DNA of 64,000 bases from Amazonocrinis nigriterrae CENA67 (GCF_016056305.1 NZ_JAECZC010000055.1:121900-185899); one strand, 5' to 3'. Numbered from the stretch's first letter, positions 53,406 to 62,920 are shown. Notes: generated by a model from the sequence alone, not told the origin. Program-made: numbers and translations.

Positions 53406-54319
53406 TTTGCCTTTACTTCAGCTAAATTTAATACGTGTAAGCTAAATTTGGACATCAGCCTTGCCACAATTCCCATCAAAATATTAATGAACAGTTTTTT
53501 GTAATATCAAATACAAGAGCTTCAATCACAACTTGTGGATCAACTCAACAGCAGCAAAGATATTTTGAGATTGTCAAAACCCCATAAATTGTAAGTTATT
53601 GTTAATTTACTTACTTATTTGTACTGAGATAGATCGACATCTCTAGAGAATAAGTCAACAAAAAGTAAAGACTAAATAAAGCCACGTAACTTTAAGTGAT
53701 ACTCGCTGAAATACTACAGTTAAGTTACCAAAATCTAACTAATTTTTTCTCAGTATTAACACTTAAAAACAATCTGGCTCGCTCAAATCTCATGGAATGT
53801 GACGATTTATTAAGTAAAATTTCTGAAAGTTAATATAAAGTAAGCATGAAAATTACCTCAGCTTTTATTAGTGGAATTCTCTATATAATTCCCACTTCAC
53901 CGATTATTATTAATGCAGCCAGTTGAAATTCAACAGTTATAGCCAAGTGCTGAGGAGCCACTGCGGTCTTGGGGTCTCCCCCTTCGGGTTCGTGAGTTCG
54001 CCATCGACGCAAAGCGCCAAGACGGCGACTCACTCACCAAGTGGAGCATGTGGCGTTGCTGAGTGCTTGAGGAGCCACTGCGGTGAGGCAGCCCCCATCT
54101 TGGCGGTTTCCGTCGTTAGCGCAGCGTTAGCGAGTCTTTGAGCGTCTGGGGGACTGCCCCATACCCCATTCCTTATGCCCAAAAACTCCATCCCCTTTTG
54201 AAGTGAAGTTTTTTATTCGATCTATTTAGGGAGGGCAAGAGTTGCCGTTGGAACCCTTGCCCTCTTTACTGTAATGATTATTATCAAACTGTATATTTTA
54301 TTTCTGGAAGTTCCTTAGC
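53406..54319. promoter_or_regulatory. Upstream region of the hmp-like operon, with dispersed GC-rich repeats
   Basis: About 914 bp. The half next to hmpA (53406-53900) is AT-rich, has no gene and should hold the operon promoter, but I could not identify its elements. The other half (53945-54170) is GC-rich repeat DNA: AGGAGCCACTGCGGT occurs at 53953 and again at 54070; GCATGTGGCGTTGCTGAG at 54046 recurs at 11499; and a 24-bp block at 54103 recurs at 24183. A plus-strand frame over these (53923-54141) is repeat translation. Confidence 0.55.
54231..54264 (-). terminator. Hairpin downstream of the radical SAM gene
   Basis: GAGGGCAAG (54231-54239) pairs exactly with CTTGCCCTC (54256-54264) around a 16-base loop. 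It lies about 56 bp after the stop codon of the minus-strand gene at 54320. No long T-run follows on the minus strand (AAATAGA only), so termination efficiency is doubtful. Confidence 0.5.
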
Positions 54320-55870
54320 TCAAGAATTTGCCAACACAATCTTTGAGTCGTCGGAGGAAGCTTGACTAACCATCCCTGAATATTCCCCGTTATAGTTGGT
54401 AAATTCAGACGCTGCTCTGCGAATATTAGACAGACGAATTTGCCAATCGGAGACCTGCTCGTAGGTAAGGTGATGAGTCTTGGAAGTAGTAGTCCACACC
54501 CCCCAAAGACAGGTGTCTTCAAACTGTAGCAGTCCTGACTTGCGTAAATTAAAGGCTTGCGGAGTTCCGGGCAAGGGAATAATGCTGTAGCACGAAGTCT
54601 GAAATTCCAGCTGAGGGTTAATCTCTACCAGTTCATCCACGAGTTCTGAGATCGCTTCCTCAAGACGTAACAAGTCATCATTGTCATCGTCGGGTAGCCC
54701 GATAATGATGCCATAAGCAATGACAGGTACACCAGTTCTGACTACAGATTTCATCAACGTACAATGCTCTTGCCACGGCAGGAGCTTCTTGTAGGCTTCT
54801 CGTCCAAAAACGGGACGTTCGGCAGGGATATAAGCCAAAGGACAACCGACTTTGCCATCCCAGCCAAACAGTGCTTCAATCAGTTCTTCGTCAGGTCTGA
54901 GGTCAGTGCTTTCGTAGTTCCGCCCACTTCCCAAAGTTGTTTTCCTCAGTTCTAAACCATTCGGCCACATCAGAGTTATTCCCATCTCCCGCGCACCATT
55001 GGTAATTTCGAGGATCTCTTGTCGTCCCTCCGGAAAGAGTCCACGGGCGAGGAATTGATCGGAACCGATATTGATCGAACGGGCCCCCGCTTCTTTCTGG
55101 ATAGCCAACCATTTGAGGGCTGTTTCTGGGGACATTCTCCGAAAGCCAGTGCCGTAGGTGGGTGTCATGCAAAAATCGCAGGTGCGATCGCAACCAATAT
55201 CAGCCACCAGTGAACCTACTGGCACAAATCCCTGGACATTGGGGAGTGTCCCTAAACAGTCCTGCGCCACTTCCACCGAGGGTAGGGCCCAATCCTCTGG
55301 ACTTTTGGCTTTATTCTTTCTGGGATATTGTTTGCCGTCTGCGAGAATCACACCCGTAAGTTCTTCCCGTGGAGTTTTTCCCAGTACATAGTCGAAAATT
55401 GCCCAATTTGCTGCCCCGGATTTATCCTGAACAACTGCTGTTGCGCCAGCTTTCAAGTAGTGGTGCGGTTCAGCGAAAGCATCCGATCCGCCAACGACAA
55501 TGGGACGACCTCCCTTAGCCAGATGCTCGATTATCATACAAGTGACTTGACGGTCTTGGGAGAAATTAACTGTAACTCCCCAAGCATCGAATGCGTGGGG
55601 ATCGAGGGCGGAAATTTTGCCCCCAACGTAAGTTTTCCGCAGGGTCATCCCTTTCCAGGAAACTTCCCCAAATTCTTCACTATAGTTATCATCTCTGAGG
55701 TTGACCAATCGGGCATCAAATCCTCCTGCTTGCAAGTCAGGGATCAAAACTTGCTTACTGATTAAGGAACGATGTCTATATAAAGAAGTCCAATTTTTGC
55801 CTTCTGCATCGTATAGTCCTGTTGCTGGAACTTCAATCAGTCCAATTGTTGGAGACTCTTTAACTACCAT
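54320..55870 (-). CDS. Radical SAM protein with B12-binding-like N-terminus
   Basis: A 516-residue enzyme of the type annotated 'B12-binding domain-containing radical SAM'. The N-terminal ~190 residues have a Rossmann-like order (TIGLIEVPATGLYDAEGKNW, GGRPIVVGGSDAFAEPHHYL), but the DxHxxG cobalamin motif is not seen. The radical SAM cluster is VADIGCDRTCDFCMTPTYG (C-x3-C-x2-C, about 221-240), followed by GARSINIGSDQFLARGLFPE and YGIIIGLPDDDNDDLLRLEE. The cluster is intact, so radical chemistry with S-adenosylmethionine is expected. Substrate unknown. ATG at 55870. No biosynthetic neighbours: upstream is >1 kb of non-coding DNA, downstream a hairpin and the hmp promoter region. Confidence 0.82.
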   Translation of the reverse strand: MVVKESPTIGLIEVPATGLYDAEGKNWTSLYRHRSLISKQVLIPDLQAGGFDARLVNLRDDNYSEEFGEVSWKGMTLRKTYVGGKISALDPHAFDAWGVTVNFSQDRQVTCMIIEHLAKGGRPIVVGGSDAFAEPHHYLKAGATAVVQDKSGAANWAIFDYVLGKTPREELTGVILADGKQYPRKNKAKSPEDWALPSVEVAQDCLGTLPNVQGFVPVGSLVADIGCDRTCDFCMTPTYGTGFRRMSPETALKWLAIQKEAGARSINIGSDQFLARGLFPEGRQEILEITNGAREMGITLMWPNGLELRKTTLGSGRNYESTDLRPDEELIEALFGWDGKVGCPLAYIPAERPVFGREAYKKLLPWQEHCTLMKSVVRTGVPVIAYGIIIGLPDDDNDDLLRLEEAISELVDELVEINPQLEFQTSCYSIIPLPGTPQAFNLRKSGLLQFEDTCLWGVWTTTSKTHHLTYEQVSDWQIRLSNIRRAASEFTNYNGEYSGMVSQASSDDSKIVLANS

Positions 55871-56990
55871 AGTTGAGGGTGCGTCATGTGCGATAAAAGT
55901 AGGGGCTTTTCGAGCCGTCCCAATTGCAATTCTTTGGCTTTAGGACAAGTCGGTTAGCCAATCTTCTATAAATTCAGAGAGTAGCAGAAAAATATAACAA
56001 ACATATGAAATGAGACAAATCTCCACTTCTCTTAATTATTCTCATACCAACAATGTTTTGCTATGCCACTTCCTGTCTTCAATCATTGCTCACAAGTTAA
56101 TGCTGTTTGCCAGATATCAAGGAGCTTTGATAATAAGCTTGAAATAAACATTGTTCAGTGCCTCACTCTTGTTCAGGTAAAAGCGCAACGATTCTCTTCG
56201 TGCTTGGTTTTGGCTATCGTCTAACAATGCCTAAATCTTTATTTGCAGTAGTATAAAAATACTTAATTGGATCAGAAGCGGGATTTTTTTTAATGAACAA
56301 CAGAAAAATGATAAAGACAATAGTAAATTATATCAAATATATGCTTCGCATATAAATATAGTTCATCAGCTACGGCATCTCTTAAATCTACCAATACACT
56401 GTAAAATAACCAATTCCCTTAAATCTGCAATTCAATACCCTTGATAGAACCGATCGATAAATAACTTAAACCTAAGAGTCTTTTTACAGCATGAAAAGCA
56501 TCAGAAATTGGCAATATTTTGCAGTATAAATCAGCACTATATATAATGGAAAAACAGTAGGTTCAAGCACTCTCGTTAAATAAGAATGCTACATCTTGCC
56601 TGAACGAATCTCAATGAGACGTAAAGTTGTAGGGGCGTACAGCTGTACGCCCCGGAGAGTCGATTTATGTGTTGCAAATATTTTTGGAAATGGTATGAGG
56701 ACAGTGTTGATTGTTCAAAGCCTTGAATAAACTGGCTTTTTACTTAGCAACGCCACATACACGGCTGTCGCCAAAGCGCGATCGCACAGTGGCTCCACCT
56801 TGGGGGAAGCCGCACCAAGCGTCTACAACACGATCGCACTTTGCTATATCAAACTGTCTTTTTGAGCATAGCTATCCGTTGCCTACTTCCAACTCTCTGT
56901 TTCAAGCTAGTAGTCAAAAAAAAGTTTCAAGACTATGCAGTACTTTGCTAGTGCTTGAAACTTATTACTATTTTATGTTTACACGTTCAT
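55871..56990. other. Long non-coding region between the radical SAM gene and tRNA-Leu
   Basis: About 1.1 kb without credible genes. AT-rich for the most part; the first 150 bp should carry the promoter of the leftward radical SAM gene. The 68-bp palindromic repeat copy 2 lies at 56629-56696, and at 56740-56800 is a reverse-oriented copy of the CATGTGGCGTTGCTGAG-type repeat. The frame at 56711-56998 is built from these repeats and runs into the tRNA. An sRNA cannot be excluded. Confidence 0.55.
56629..56696. repeat. 68-bp dispersed palindromic repeat, copy 2
   Basis: Matches 37554-37621 at 62 of 68 positions. In this copy the palindrome is perfect over 22 bp: GGGGCGTACAG followed by its reverse complement. 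Orientation is the same in both copies. Confidence 0.85.
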
Positions 56991-57071
56991 GCGGATGAAA
57001 GGACTTGAACCTTCACTCCTCTCGGAACTAGAACCTAAATCTAGCGCGTCTGCCAATTCCGCCACATCCGC
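56991..57071 (-). tRNA. trnL-UAG: tRNA-Leu (anticodon UAG)
   Basis: Read on the minus strand from 57071, it folds as a cloverleaf of 81 nt. Acceptor stem GCGGATG pairs with CATCCGC. The D-arm region is GCGGAATTGGCAGACGCG-like (GGAATTGGCAGAC), the anticodon stem CTAGA/TCTAG encloses the loop TTTAGGT with anticodon TAG, a long variable arm (TTCCGAGAGGA) marks class II as expected for leucine, and the T-arm is GAAGGTTCAAGTCCTTT. CCA is not encoded. It reads CUA (and by wobble other CUN) leucine codons. Confidence 0.95.
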
Positions 57072-57155
57072 ATTAGCTTATTATCCTAACATAACTAATT
57101 ATGTACGGCAAGAGGCAATTGGAAAGAAACCTAATGCCCCATGCCCAATTCCCAA

Positions 57156-58343
57156 TTACATGACTGCAACACGAGGCAGACGATGCTTGAACCCGCAGAG
57201 AATTTCCCATGAAATGGTGTTGAGTTTTTCTGCCCAGTCATTAGCTGAAATTTGCTCGTTTCCCTGTTGACCAAGTAAGGTGACTACTTCCCCTTCTTGT
57301 AAATCACCAAAGGCACTCACATCCAGCATCAACTGATCCATTGTAATTGTGCCGATTTGTTGCACTCGTTGACCGCGAATTAGTACCTCCATATTGTTAG
57401 AAAGATTACGCGGTACACCATCAGCGTAACCAATTCCCACAACGGCGAGGCGTATTTCATGAGGGGCGATGAATTGATGACCGTAGCTGACGCCAGTTCC
57501 AGCGGCAATTGTTTTCACTTGGGTAACTCGCGCCTTGAGTTGTAAAACTGGCTTGAGGTCAATGACATTTTGTAAATGAGTCGCTGGATAGAGTCCGTAA
57601 ACTGCTAAACCGACTCGTACAATGTCATAGTGCAATGCTGAATCTGCAAGAGTGGCGGCTGAGTTTGCCAAGTGCAAGCAGGGGATTTTAATTCCCATGG
57701 CTTTGATTTGGGCGATCGCTTCTGAAAATCTTCTATGCTGTTCTTGCATGACTGTAGCATCAGGACTATCTGCTGTTGCTAGGTGAGAATAAATACTCTT
57801 CATTTCAAGATGAGGCAACCGTTGCACTAACTGCACAAATTCAGCTGCTTGCTGCCAATTAGTACCTAAGCGAGACATTCCCGTGTCTAATTTGATGTGT
57901 ACGGGAATAGGGGAATCATGTTTGATAGATTCTAAAATATTAGAAAAAATTAAGGCATGTTTGGGGCTACACAAAGTTGGCTGTAATTTCCATTGAGCGA
58001 TCGCATGAATTTGTTCTATTGTATGAGTCGCCCCCAAAATCAAAATTGGAGCATTAATGCCTGCTTCCCGTAATTGAATACCCTCTGGAACTGTAGCAAC
58101 TCCCAGCCAACTAGCTCCCGATTCTAATGCTGTTTGGGCAACTGTTACTGCTCCGTGCCCATAAGCATCAGCTTTTACCACTGCCATCAATTGAGTACGT
58201 GGTGACAAAAACTGCACCAGTTGTTTGACGTTGTACGATAAAGCCTCTAGATCAATTTCCACCCAAGCACGTTGTGAGAACCACGCGTAGGTATCGCACT
58301 CTTGATTAGAATCAACACTAGGTCTTGGCTTACGACTTAACAT
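57156..58343 (-). CDS. alr: Alanine racemase
   Basis: A 395-residue PLP enzyme. The N-terminal barrel has RAWVEIDLEALSYNVKQL and the PLP lysine Lys57 in MAVVKADAYGHGAVT. Other marks: ILILGATHTIEQIHAIAQWK, IPVHIKLDTGMSRLGTNWQQ, LHLANSAATLADSALHYDIV then RVGLAVYGLYP, and in the C-terminal barrel GVSYGHQFIAPHEIRLAVVG with the second catalytic Tyr, IGYADGVPRNLSN and TMDQLMLDVS. All catalytic parts are present. It makes D-alanine for peptidoglycan in the cytoplasm. ATG at 58343; it extends about 25 residues before the family core. It is downstream of nothing on its strand, so probably transcribed alone. Confidence 0.95.
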   Translation of the reverse strand: MLSRKPRPSVDSNQECDTYAWFSQRAWVEIDLEALSYNVKQLVQFLSPRTQLMAVVKADAYGHGAVTVAQTALESGASWLGVATVPEGIQLREAGINAPILILGATHTIEQIHAIAQWKLQPTLCSPKHALIFSNILESIKHDSPIPVHIKLDTGMSRLGTNWQQAAEFVQLVQRLPHLEMKSIYSHLATADSPDATVMQEQHRRFSEAIAQIKAMGIKIPCLHLANSAATLADSALHYDIVRVGLAVYGLYPATHLQNVIDLKPVLQLKARVTQVKTIAAGTGVSYGHQFIAPHEIRLAVVGIGYADGVPRNLSNNMEVLIRGQRVQQIGTITMDQLMLDVSAFGDLQEGEVVTLLGQQGNEQISANDWAEKLNTISWEILCGFKHRLPRVAVM

Positions 58344-58691
58344 TTTTACTCCCTCCTATCACACCACTGCTTTTGCTTGTAAGTTATTTATTATGCTTAT
58401 TTATAGACCTACAAGCCACATAGCGAGTTAATCTGGAAGTTTAGCGTTGATTTGCGAATTGATACAAGATGCTTAAGTGTTAGTTGTCAGTTGTCAGTTG
58501 TCAGTGGTTAGTTACTGAATATTTATTCTTACTTATTGTCTCCCCATTCCCCATGCCCAATGCCCAATTCCCAATGCCCTGTAACTAAACATTAATTTTT
58601 AAATTATTCCGGAAGTATAATTTATTCTCATCTTCCAAGAAGAGTATATTTGTGTTAATATATGTAAAACTAATACCTTGAGCGTTAATCA
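58344..58691. other. Divergent intergenic region with repeat array
   Basis: About 348 bp between alr (leftward) and the HNH gene (rightward). It holds a GTCAGTT heptamer array at 58479-58511 and a CCCAATTCCCAATGCCC-type array at 58548-58578. No gene; promoters for both neighbours expected but not located. Confidence 0.6.
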
Positions 58692-59189
58692 ATGGGGAAG
58701 GTTTTAGTCCTGAACGCCTCTTACGAACCGCTCAATATCACGAGCTGGCGTCGGGCTGCGGTTTTATTAATTAAAGGCAAAGCAGAACGCGTTGAACACA
58801 ACGGTAAATTTCTTTATTCTGATTTCCCGTTGCCAACCGTTATTCGATTGCGTCATTACGTGCGCGTTCCCTACAAGGAGATGCCTCTCACTCGCCGCAA
58901 TATACTGCACCGTGACGGTCATACATGTCAATACTGCGGTTATATAGGTGATGAGTTGACGTTAGACCATGTAATACCGCGATCGCGCGGTGGGGGCGAT
59001 ACTTGGGAAAACATTGTGACTGCTTGTGTACGTTGCAATGTCAAAAAAGGCAATCGCACACCCCACGAAGCACACATGCCTCTACGTCATGCCCCTCGCC
59101 AACCTTATAGCAGCCTATATTTTGAGGTTAGCAAGCATCTGAAGAATGGACTACACCAAGAGTGGCAAAAATATGTTATAGGTCTTTAG
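58692..59189 (+). CDS. HNH endonuclease
   Basis: A 165-residue protein common in cyanobacteria. N-terminal region: MGKVLVLNASYEPLNITSWR then RAAVLLIKGKAERVEHNGKF. HNH core: GHTCQYCGYIGDELTLDHVI with the CxxC zinc pair and the catalytic His, PRSRGGGDTWENIVTACVRC with Asn and the second CxxC, and NVKKGNRTPHEA. All motif residues are present, so it should be an active zinc-stabilised nuclease. It stands alone, with no methylase, phage or intron signs nearby, so a housekeeping role in DNA metabolism is as likely as defence. Confidence 0.92.
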   Translation: MGKVLVLNASYEPLNITSWRRAAVLLIKGKAERVEHNGKFLYSDFPLPTVIRLRHYVRVPYKEMPLTRRNILHRDGHTCQYCGYIGDELTLDHVIPRSRGGGDTWENIVTACVRCNVKKGNRTPHEAHMPLRHAPRQPYSSLYFEVSKHLKNGLHQEWQKYVIGL

Positions 59190-60175
59190 CATTGGGCTAA
59201 GTAACTGAATTAAGATGGCAGAGTAGTTGTCATCACTTTTGGTGCTGCGATTGTGTCTTAGCCATAGACCTGTATGCATCTGGTGTCAGTTGAGTCTGGG
59301 TGCAAACAAACTTTGTTGACTGGATGGGCCCATATGAAGTGCTGATACAGCAAAGTGCGCTCGTGCTGAGTTCTGAGTCAGAAGCCAGTTGTTCATTGGC
59401 TTTGAGCAATTAACATTGTCCTAAGCTATGCGACTAGGCTATACATCTTGTTGGGGATTCTCTGCGATCGCCTGCTAAAGTCATTTGCAAATATTTAGCT
59501 TTCGATTATACCTTGTAATTTTGCAAAAGCGCTGATACACTCTAAAGTTTGTTTTTGTAGTTTGGTAATCATCTCGCTACCAGCAATAGGCTTTCGCTTC
59601 GAGGTCAGAATTGAGAAGACAGGAAAGATTGTTATTCTGCCTCCTAGCTCGTACTTGAAGTTTGCTGAGAATCGCAATCTAAGTGTCTTTGTAGTTCAAA
59701 ATACAAATAATTATTAATTATCTATCCTCGGCAACATTTAGAACTAATAACCACACATATAGTTAAATTCAAGTATTAACTAATACTCAATAGTTATTAC
59801 TGAGTAGAGGAGATAGGGGGATGAGGGAAATAACCACTAACTCCTGTATGGGCAGATTTACTGGGTATATATTGCTACTAACTGCATTTCGCGGTATACC
59901 CGCCCCTACAACTCCTACCTCCTGCCTCCTACTTGTACTCCTTTAAGATGAAATTTAAGCAACCAAAGGTCTTTGTTTTGAGCCACTTGTATCCACTCAG
60001 GTGTAACTTAGCATATTTCTCATAGATTCCATTGATAAAAAAATAGACCCACATATGTATCCACAAGATTCTATCTTTTTGCGAAGATCATAATGTGCGG
60101 CTAAATCAGTACAGTGCTGGTTTTAAGATTTCTTAACAAATTAACGACGCCTCACACTCAACAAAAACGTTTGCT
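59190..60175. other. Long intergenic region, nothing recognised
   Basis: About 986 bp between two rightward genes. Mixed composition, no repeat arrays of note, no tRNA. A 60-codon minus-strand frame at 59495-59677 has no family features. The last ~150 bp should hold the promoter of the DHH phosphoesterase gene. A small RNA cannot be excluded from sequence alone. Confidence 0.5.
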
Positions 60176-61462
60176 ATGCAATTGAATTCTTCTTTTAAGC
60201 AGTCTGAGAAATTGTCATTGAAGACAGAACCACACCCTGAAGATGGTGAGATAGATAAAGAAGCGGTTGAAGTGCCATTTACCAGGCCATCCTTGCCACC
60301 ATCCACAGGAGATTCAGTAACTTTTTATACAAATCAGCGAAGCAATTCTTTGGCTTTTCAGAAGTCTGAAGAACTGCAAAAAACCCTGTTAGCGCACCAA
60401 CATGAGCGTCATCTGATAATTCTGCAAGATTTTCCTGATCCTGATGCTCTCTCTTCTGCTTGGACTTACCAGTTAATTGCCCAGCAATACGATATTAAAT
60501 GTGAAATTATTTATGCTGGTACTTTAAGCCACCAAGAAAATATTGCCCTGGTCAAGCTGACAAACTTACCAGCTCAGCGTTGGACACAGCAAACCTTGAA
60601 AAGCAAGGATTTATCATCTTATCAAGGTTTTGTCTTAATTGATAATCAAGGAACAACAAGTCAGCTACTATCTTGTATACAGCACGCAAATATACCGCTG
60701 ATAGCAGTCATAGATCATCACAGCTTACAGGCGGAACTCAAGTCAGAGTTTGTAGATGTCCGTCCTTATGTGCGAGCAACTGCAACGATTTTTACACAGT
60801 ATTTACAGGTGGGGTTACTGACCTTAGATAGCAGCATCGCTCAACATGTTAAATGTGCTACAGCTTTAATGCACGGCTTGCGATCGGATACTAATCGGCT
60901 GATGCAAGCCCAAGAAGAAGACTTTATGGCAGCTGCATATCTGAGCCGATTTTATGATGCCCAGCTGCTGAATGCGATTTTACAGGCAAATCGTTCCAAG
61001 CGGGTGATGGATGTGATCGAGCGATCGCTAAAAAATCGCATCGTCCAAAATAACTTTTCCATTGCTGGTGTTGGTTACTTACGCTACGACGACCGCGACG
61101 CCATCCCCCAAGCGGCAGATTTCTTGGTTACTGAAGAAAACGTCCACACCGCAGTAGTTTACGGTATCGTTCACGATGAAGATGATGAATTAGAAGTAGT
61201 CATCGGTTCCTTGAGAACTACAAAACTCACCCTCGACCCTGATGAATTCATCAAAGAAGCCTTTGGGCAAGATAGCACAGGGCGATTTTTTGGTGGTGGA
61301 CGCACCAGTGCAGGCGGCTTTGAAATTCCCATGGGTTTCTTATCAGGTAGTAATGAAAATTCTGCCTATGCAAAAATGAAATGGGAAGTTTTCGATACTC
61401 AAATTAAGCAAAAGCTGCTGAGGTTAGTTAATCCTAAAGATAACCCGATTCAGTCAGAGTAA
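60176..61462 (+). CDS. DHH-family phosphoesterase (NrnA-like)
   Basis: A 428-residue protein. The first ~65 residues are polar and probably disordered. The DHH domain has LIILQDFPDPDALSSAWTYQ (metal Asp pair, about 80-99), GFVLIDNQGTTSQLL, and LIAVIDHHSLQAELKSEFVD with the DHH triad (about 180). RVMDVIERSLKNRIVQNNF begins the DHHA1 part, which ends in GRFFGGGRTSAGGFEIPMGF, the GGG(H)xxAxG-like substrate motif. Such proteins degrade short RNA oligonucleotides, pAp or cyclic dinucleotide products. Which of these applies here is open. ATG at 60176; it is followed closely by the DUF29 gene (112 bp). Confidence 0.87.
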   Translation: MQLNSSFKQSEKLSLKTEPHPEDGEIDKEAVEVPFTRPSLPPSTGDSVTFYTNQRSNSLAFQKSEELQKTLLAHQHERHLIILQDFPDPDALSSAWTYQLIAQQYDIKCEIIYAGTLSHQENIALVKLTNLPAQRWTQQTLKSKDLSSYQGFVLIDNQGTTSQLLSCIQHANIPLIAVIDHHSLQAELKSEFVDVRPYVRATATIFTQYLQVGLLTLDSSIAQHVKCATALMHGLRSDTNRLMQAQEEDFMAAAYLSRFYDAQLLNAILQANRSKRVMDVIERSLKNRIVQNNFSIAGVGYLRYDDRDAIPQAADFLVTEENVHTAVVYGIVHDEDDELEVVIGSLRTTKLTLDPDEFIKEAFGQDSTGRFFGGGRTSAGGFEIPMGFLSGSNENSAYAKMKWEVFDTQIKQKLLRLVNPKDNPIQSE

Positions 61463-61574
61463 AACAGAGCAAAGGGGCGGAAGGTAAGTTATAGTAAATC
61501 TTTTCGCTTTGCCTTTGCTCTCTTTTCTAAATGCCCTTCATACCAACATTTCAATCTTGCTCAGGAGGAAGATT

Positions 61575-62045
61575 GTGCAGTCTAGAGAACTCCAAATGTT
61601 ACAAACTTTGTACGAGCAAGATTATTATGCTTGGGTAAAGCAAACCGCAGAGCTTTTACAATCACATCAGTGGGAAGCGCTGGATTTAGACAACTTAATT
61701 GAGGAAGTAGTGGACTTGGGTAAAAGTCAACAGCGGGCTTTGCAAAGTGCATTGCGGTTAGTGTTATCACATTTGTTGAAGTGGAAATATCAACCCGAAC
61801 GTCGTACCCAAAGTTGGCAAGTAACCATTACCCGTGAGCGACTAAATATAGATGAATTACTGCAAGAAAGTCCAAGCTTGCGCCGTTTTTTAGATGATGC
61901 ACAGTGGATTAATAGTACTTATCAAAGAGCGCGGCGAGAGGCTATGGTGGAAACTGGTTTGTTAGAAGAAAATTTTGCGATCGCCTGCCCTTTTTCTGTC
62001 GATGAAATTTTAGACTTAGACTTTTATCCTCACGCTGACAAATAG
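61575..62045 (+). CDS. DUF29 family protein
   Basis: A 156-residue protein. GTG at 61575 is used as start because AGGAGG lies six bases before it; a TTG 22 codons upstream would add a stretch without family features. The sequence shows the DUF29 pattern: MLQTLYEQDYYAWVKQTAEL, LDLDNLIEEVVDLGKSQQRA, RLVLSHLLKWKYQPERRTQS and FPSL-like helices to FSVDEILDLDFYPHA. All helical, soluble, function unknown, greatly expanded in cyanobacteria. No partner is evident. Confidence 0.87.
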   Translation: MQSRELQMLQTLYEQDYYAWVKQTAELLQSHQWEALDLDNLIEEVVDLGKSQQRALQSALRLVLSHLLKWKYQPERRTQSWQVTITRERLNIDELLQESPSLRRFLDDAQWINSTYQRARREAMVETGLLEENFAIACPFSVDEILDLDFYPHADK

Positions 62046-62125
62046 CTGTAAGGTTATCTACGCTACGCGGTGTTCTTGAAGCAGTAAACTGTTTGCAAAA
62101 TCTAAACCTAAGTAAATCTTAAGTA

Positions 62126-62232
62126 GTAGCGTGTCACGACTAAAGTTGTGCATAAATTTCTTCTAATATCTCTGTGTTCTCTGCGCCTCTGCGGTTCGTT
62201 AATCCACCATTTTAGCCTTGACACGACACTAC
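62126..62232. mobile_element. Candidate MITE, about 107 bp, imperfect terminal inverted repeats
   Basis: GTAGCGTGTCACGACTAAA at the left end resembles the reverse complement of the right end (GTAGTGTCGTGTCAAGGCTA plus AAA), with mismatches and a 3-base gap. The interior has CTCTGCGCCTCTGCGGTTCG, a common dispersed phrase, also near 49060 and 26892 (reverse). No coding capacity. Confidence 0.45.
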
Positions 62233-62313
62233 AATAATTTTAGTTTTACTAAGTGATGGATAGCGTTCTAATATTGTGTTAAAGCAGCTGAATTTAGTAC
62301 TCAGGACTCTAGT

Positions 62314-62808
62314 GTGGAACTGTATCTAATTCGTCATGGCATCGCCGAAGAAAAGCAACCTGGTCTGAAAGATGAACAGCGAAATCTCACCAAAGAAGGG
62401 CGACAAAAAACTGAAAAAGTTGCTCATCGGCTGGAAAAACTGGGTTTGCAATTTGATTTGATTCTCACCAGTCCCTTAGTACGCGCCCGCCAAACGGCTG
62501 AAATTCTCATCGCAGCCGGAGTCAGTTCCCAGTTAGAGGAATCAACTCACCTTGCCCCTGATGGACAAATTTCCAGTTGGCTGCTTAACTGGTTAGAACC
62601 GAGAAATTATTCCCCAAATACCCAGCTTGCCTTGGTGGGACACGAACCTTGTTTGAGCAGTTGGGCAGAAATTTTGCTTTGGGGGGAAGTCAAAGCCAGC
62701 CTAGTCTTGAAAAAAGCAGGTATGATTGGGATAAAACTACCAGAAATAGGGTCTGCTGTGGGTCGTAGTCAGATGTTCTGGATGACACCACCCAAGTACC
62801 TGCTGTAA
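62314..62808 (+). CDS. sixA: Phosphohistidine phosphatase SixA-like
   Basis: A 164-residue histidine phosphatase. It starts at GTG with MELYLIRHGIAEEKQPGLKD: the RHG motif (residues 7-9) holds the phospho-accepting His. LILTSPLVRARQTAEILIAA has the conserved Arg, and LALVGHEPCLSSWAEILLWG has the second catalytic His. Length matches SixA, which removes phosphate from His in phosphorelay Hpt domains and phosphotransfer proteins. Several Hpt-type kinases may be its targets (one, hmpE, is in the window), but that is conjecture. Next to citrate synthase, 112 bp upstream. Confidence 0.9.
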   Translation: MELYLIRHGIAEEKQPGLKDEQRNLTKEGRQKTEKVAHRLEKLGLQFDLILTSPLVRARQTAEILIAAGVSSQLEESTHLAPDGQISSWLLNWLEPRNYSPNTQLALVGHEPCLSSWAEILLWGEVKASLVLKKAGMIGIKLPEIGSAVGRSQMFWMTPPKYLL

Positions 62809-62920
62809 CAGTTTTTCAACCTTTCTCTAAGGATTGTTGTTAGATCGGCTACTGTTATGGCGAAAATCATTTTCTGGTAAATTAGCTAGTCGGATATTTC
62901 ACAAAGCAAATGGTGTTGCC

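Noticed and set aside
53923..54141. 72-codon plus-strand frame upstream of hmpA
   Set aside because: Built from dispersed GC-rich repeats, with the same peptide phrase (LRSHCG) read twice from duplicated DNA.
56711..57270. Plus-strand frames across the tRNA-Leu gene
   Set aside because: They run through the tRNA and repeat DNA and into the antisense of alr; no protein features.
59495..59677. 60-codon minus-strand frame in the long gap before the DHH phosphoesterase gene
   Set aside because: No ribosome site, family or neighbour supports it; kept only as a remote possibility.
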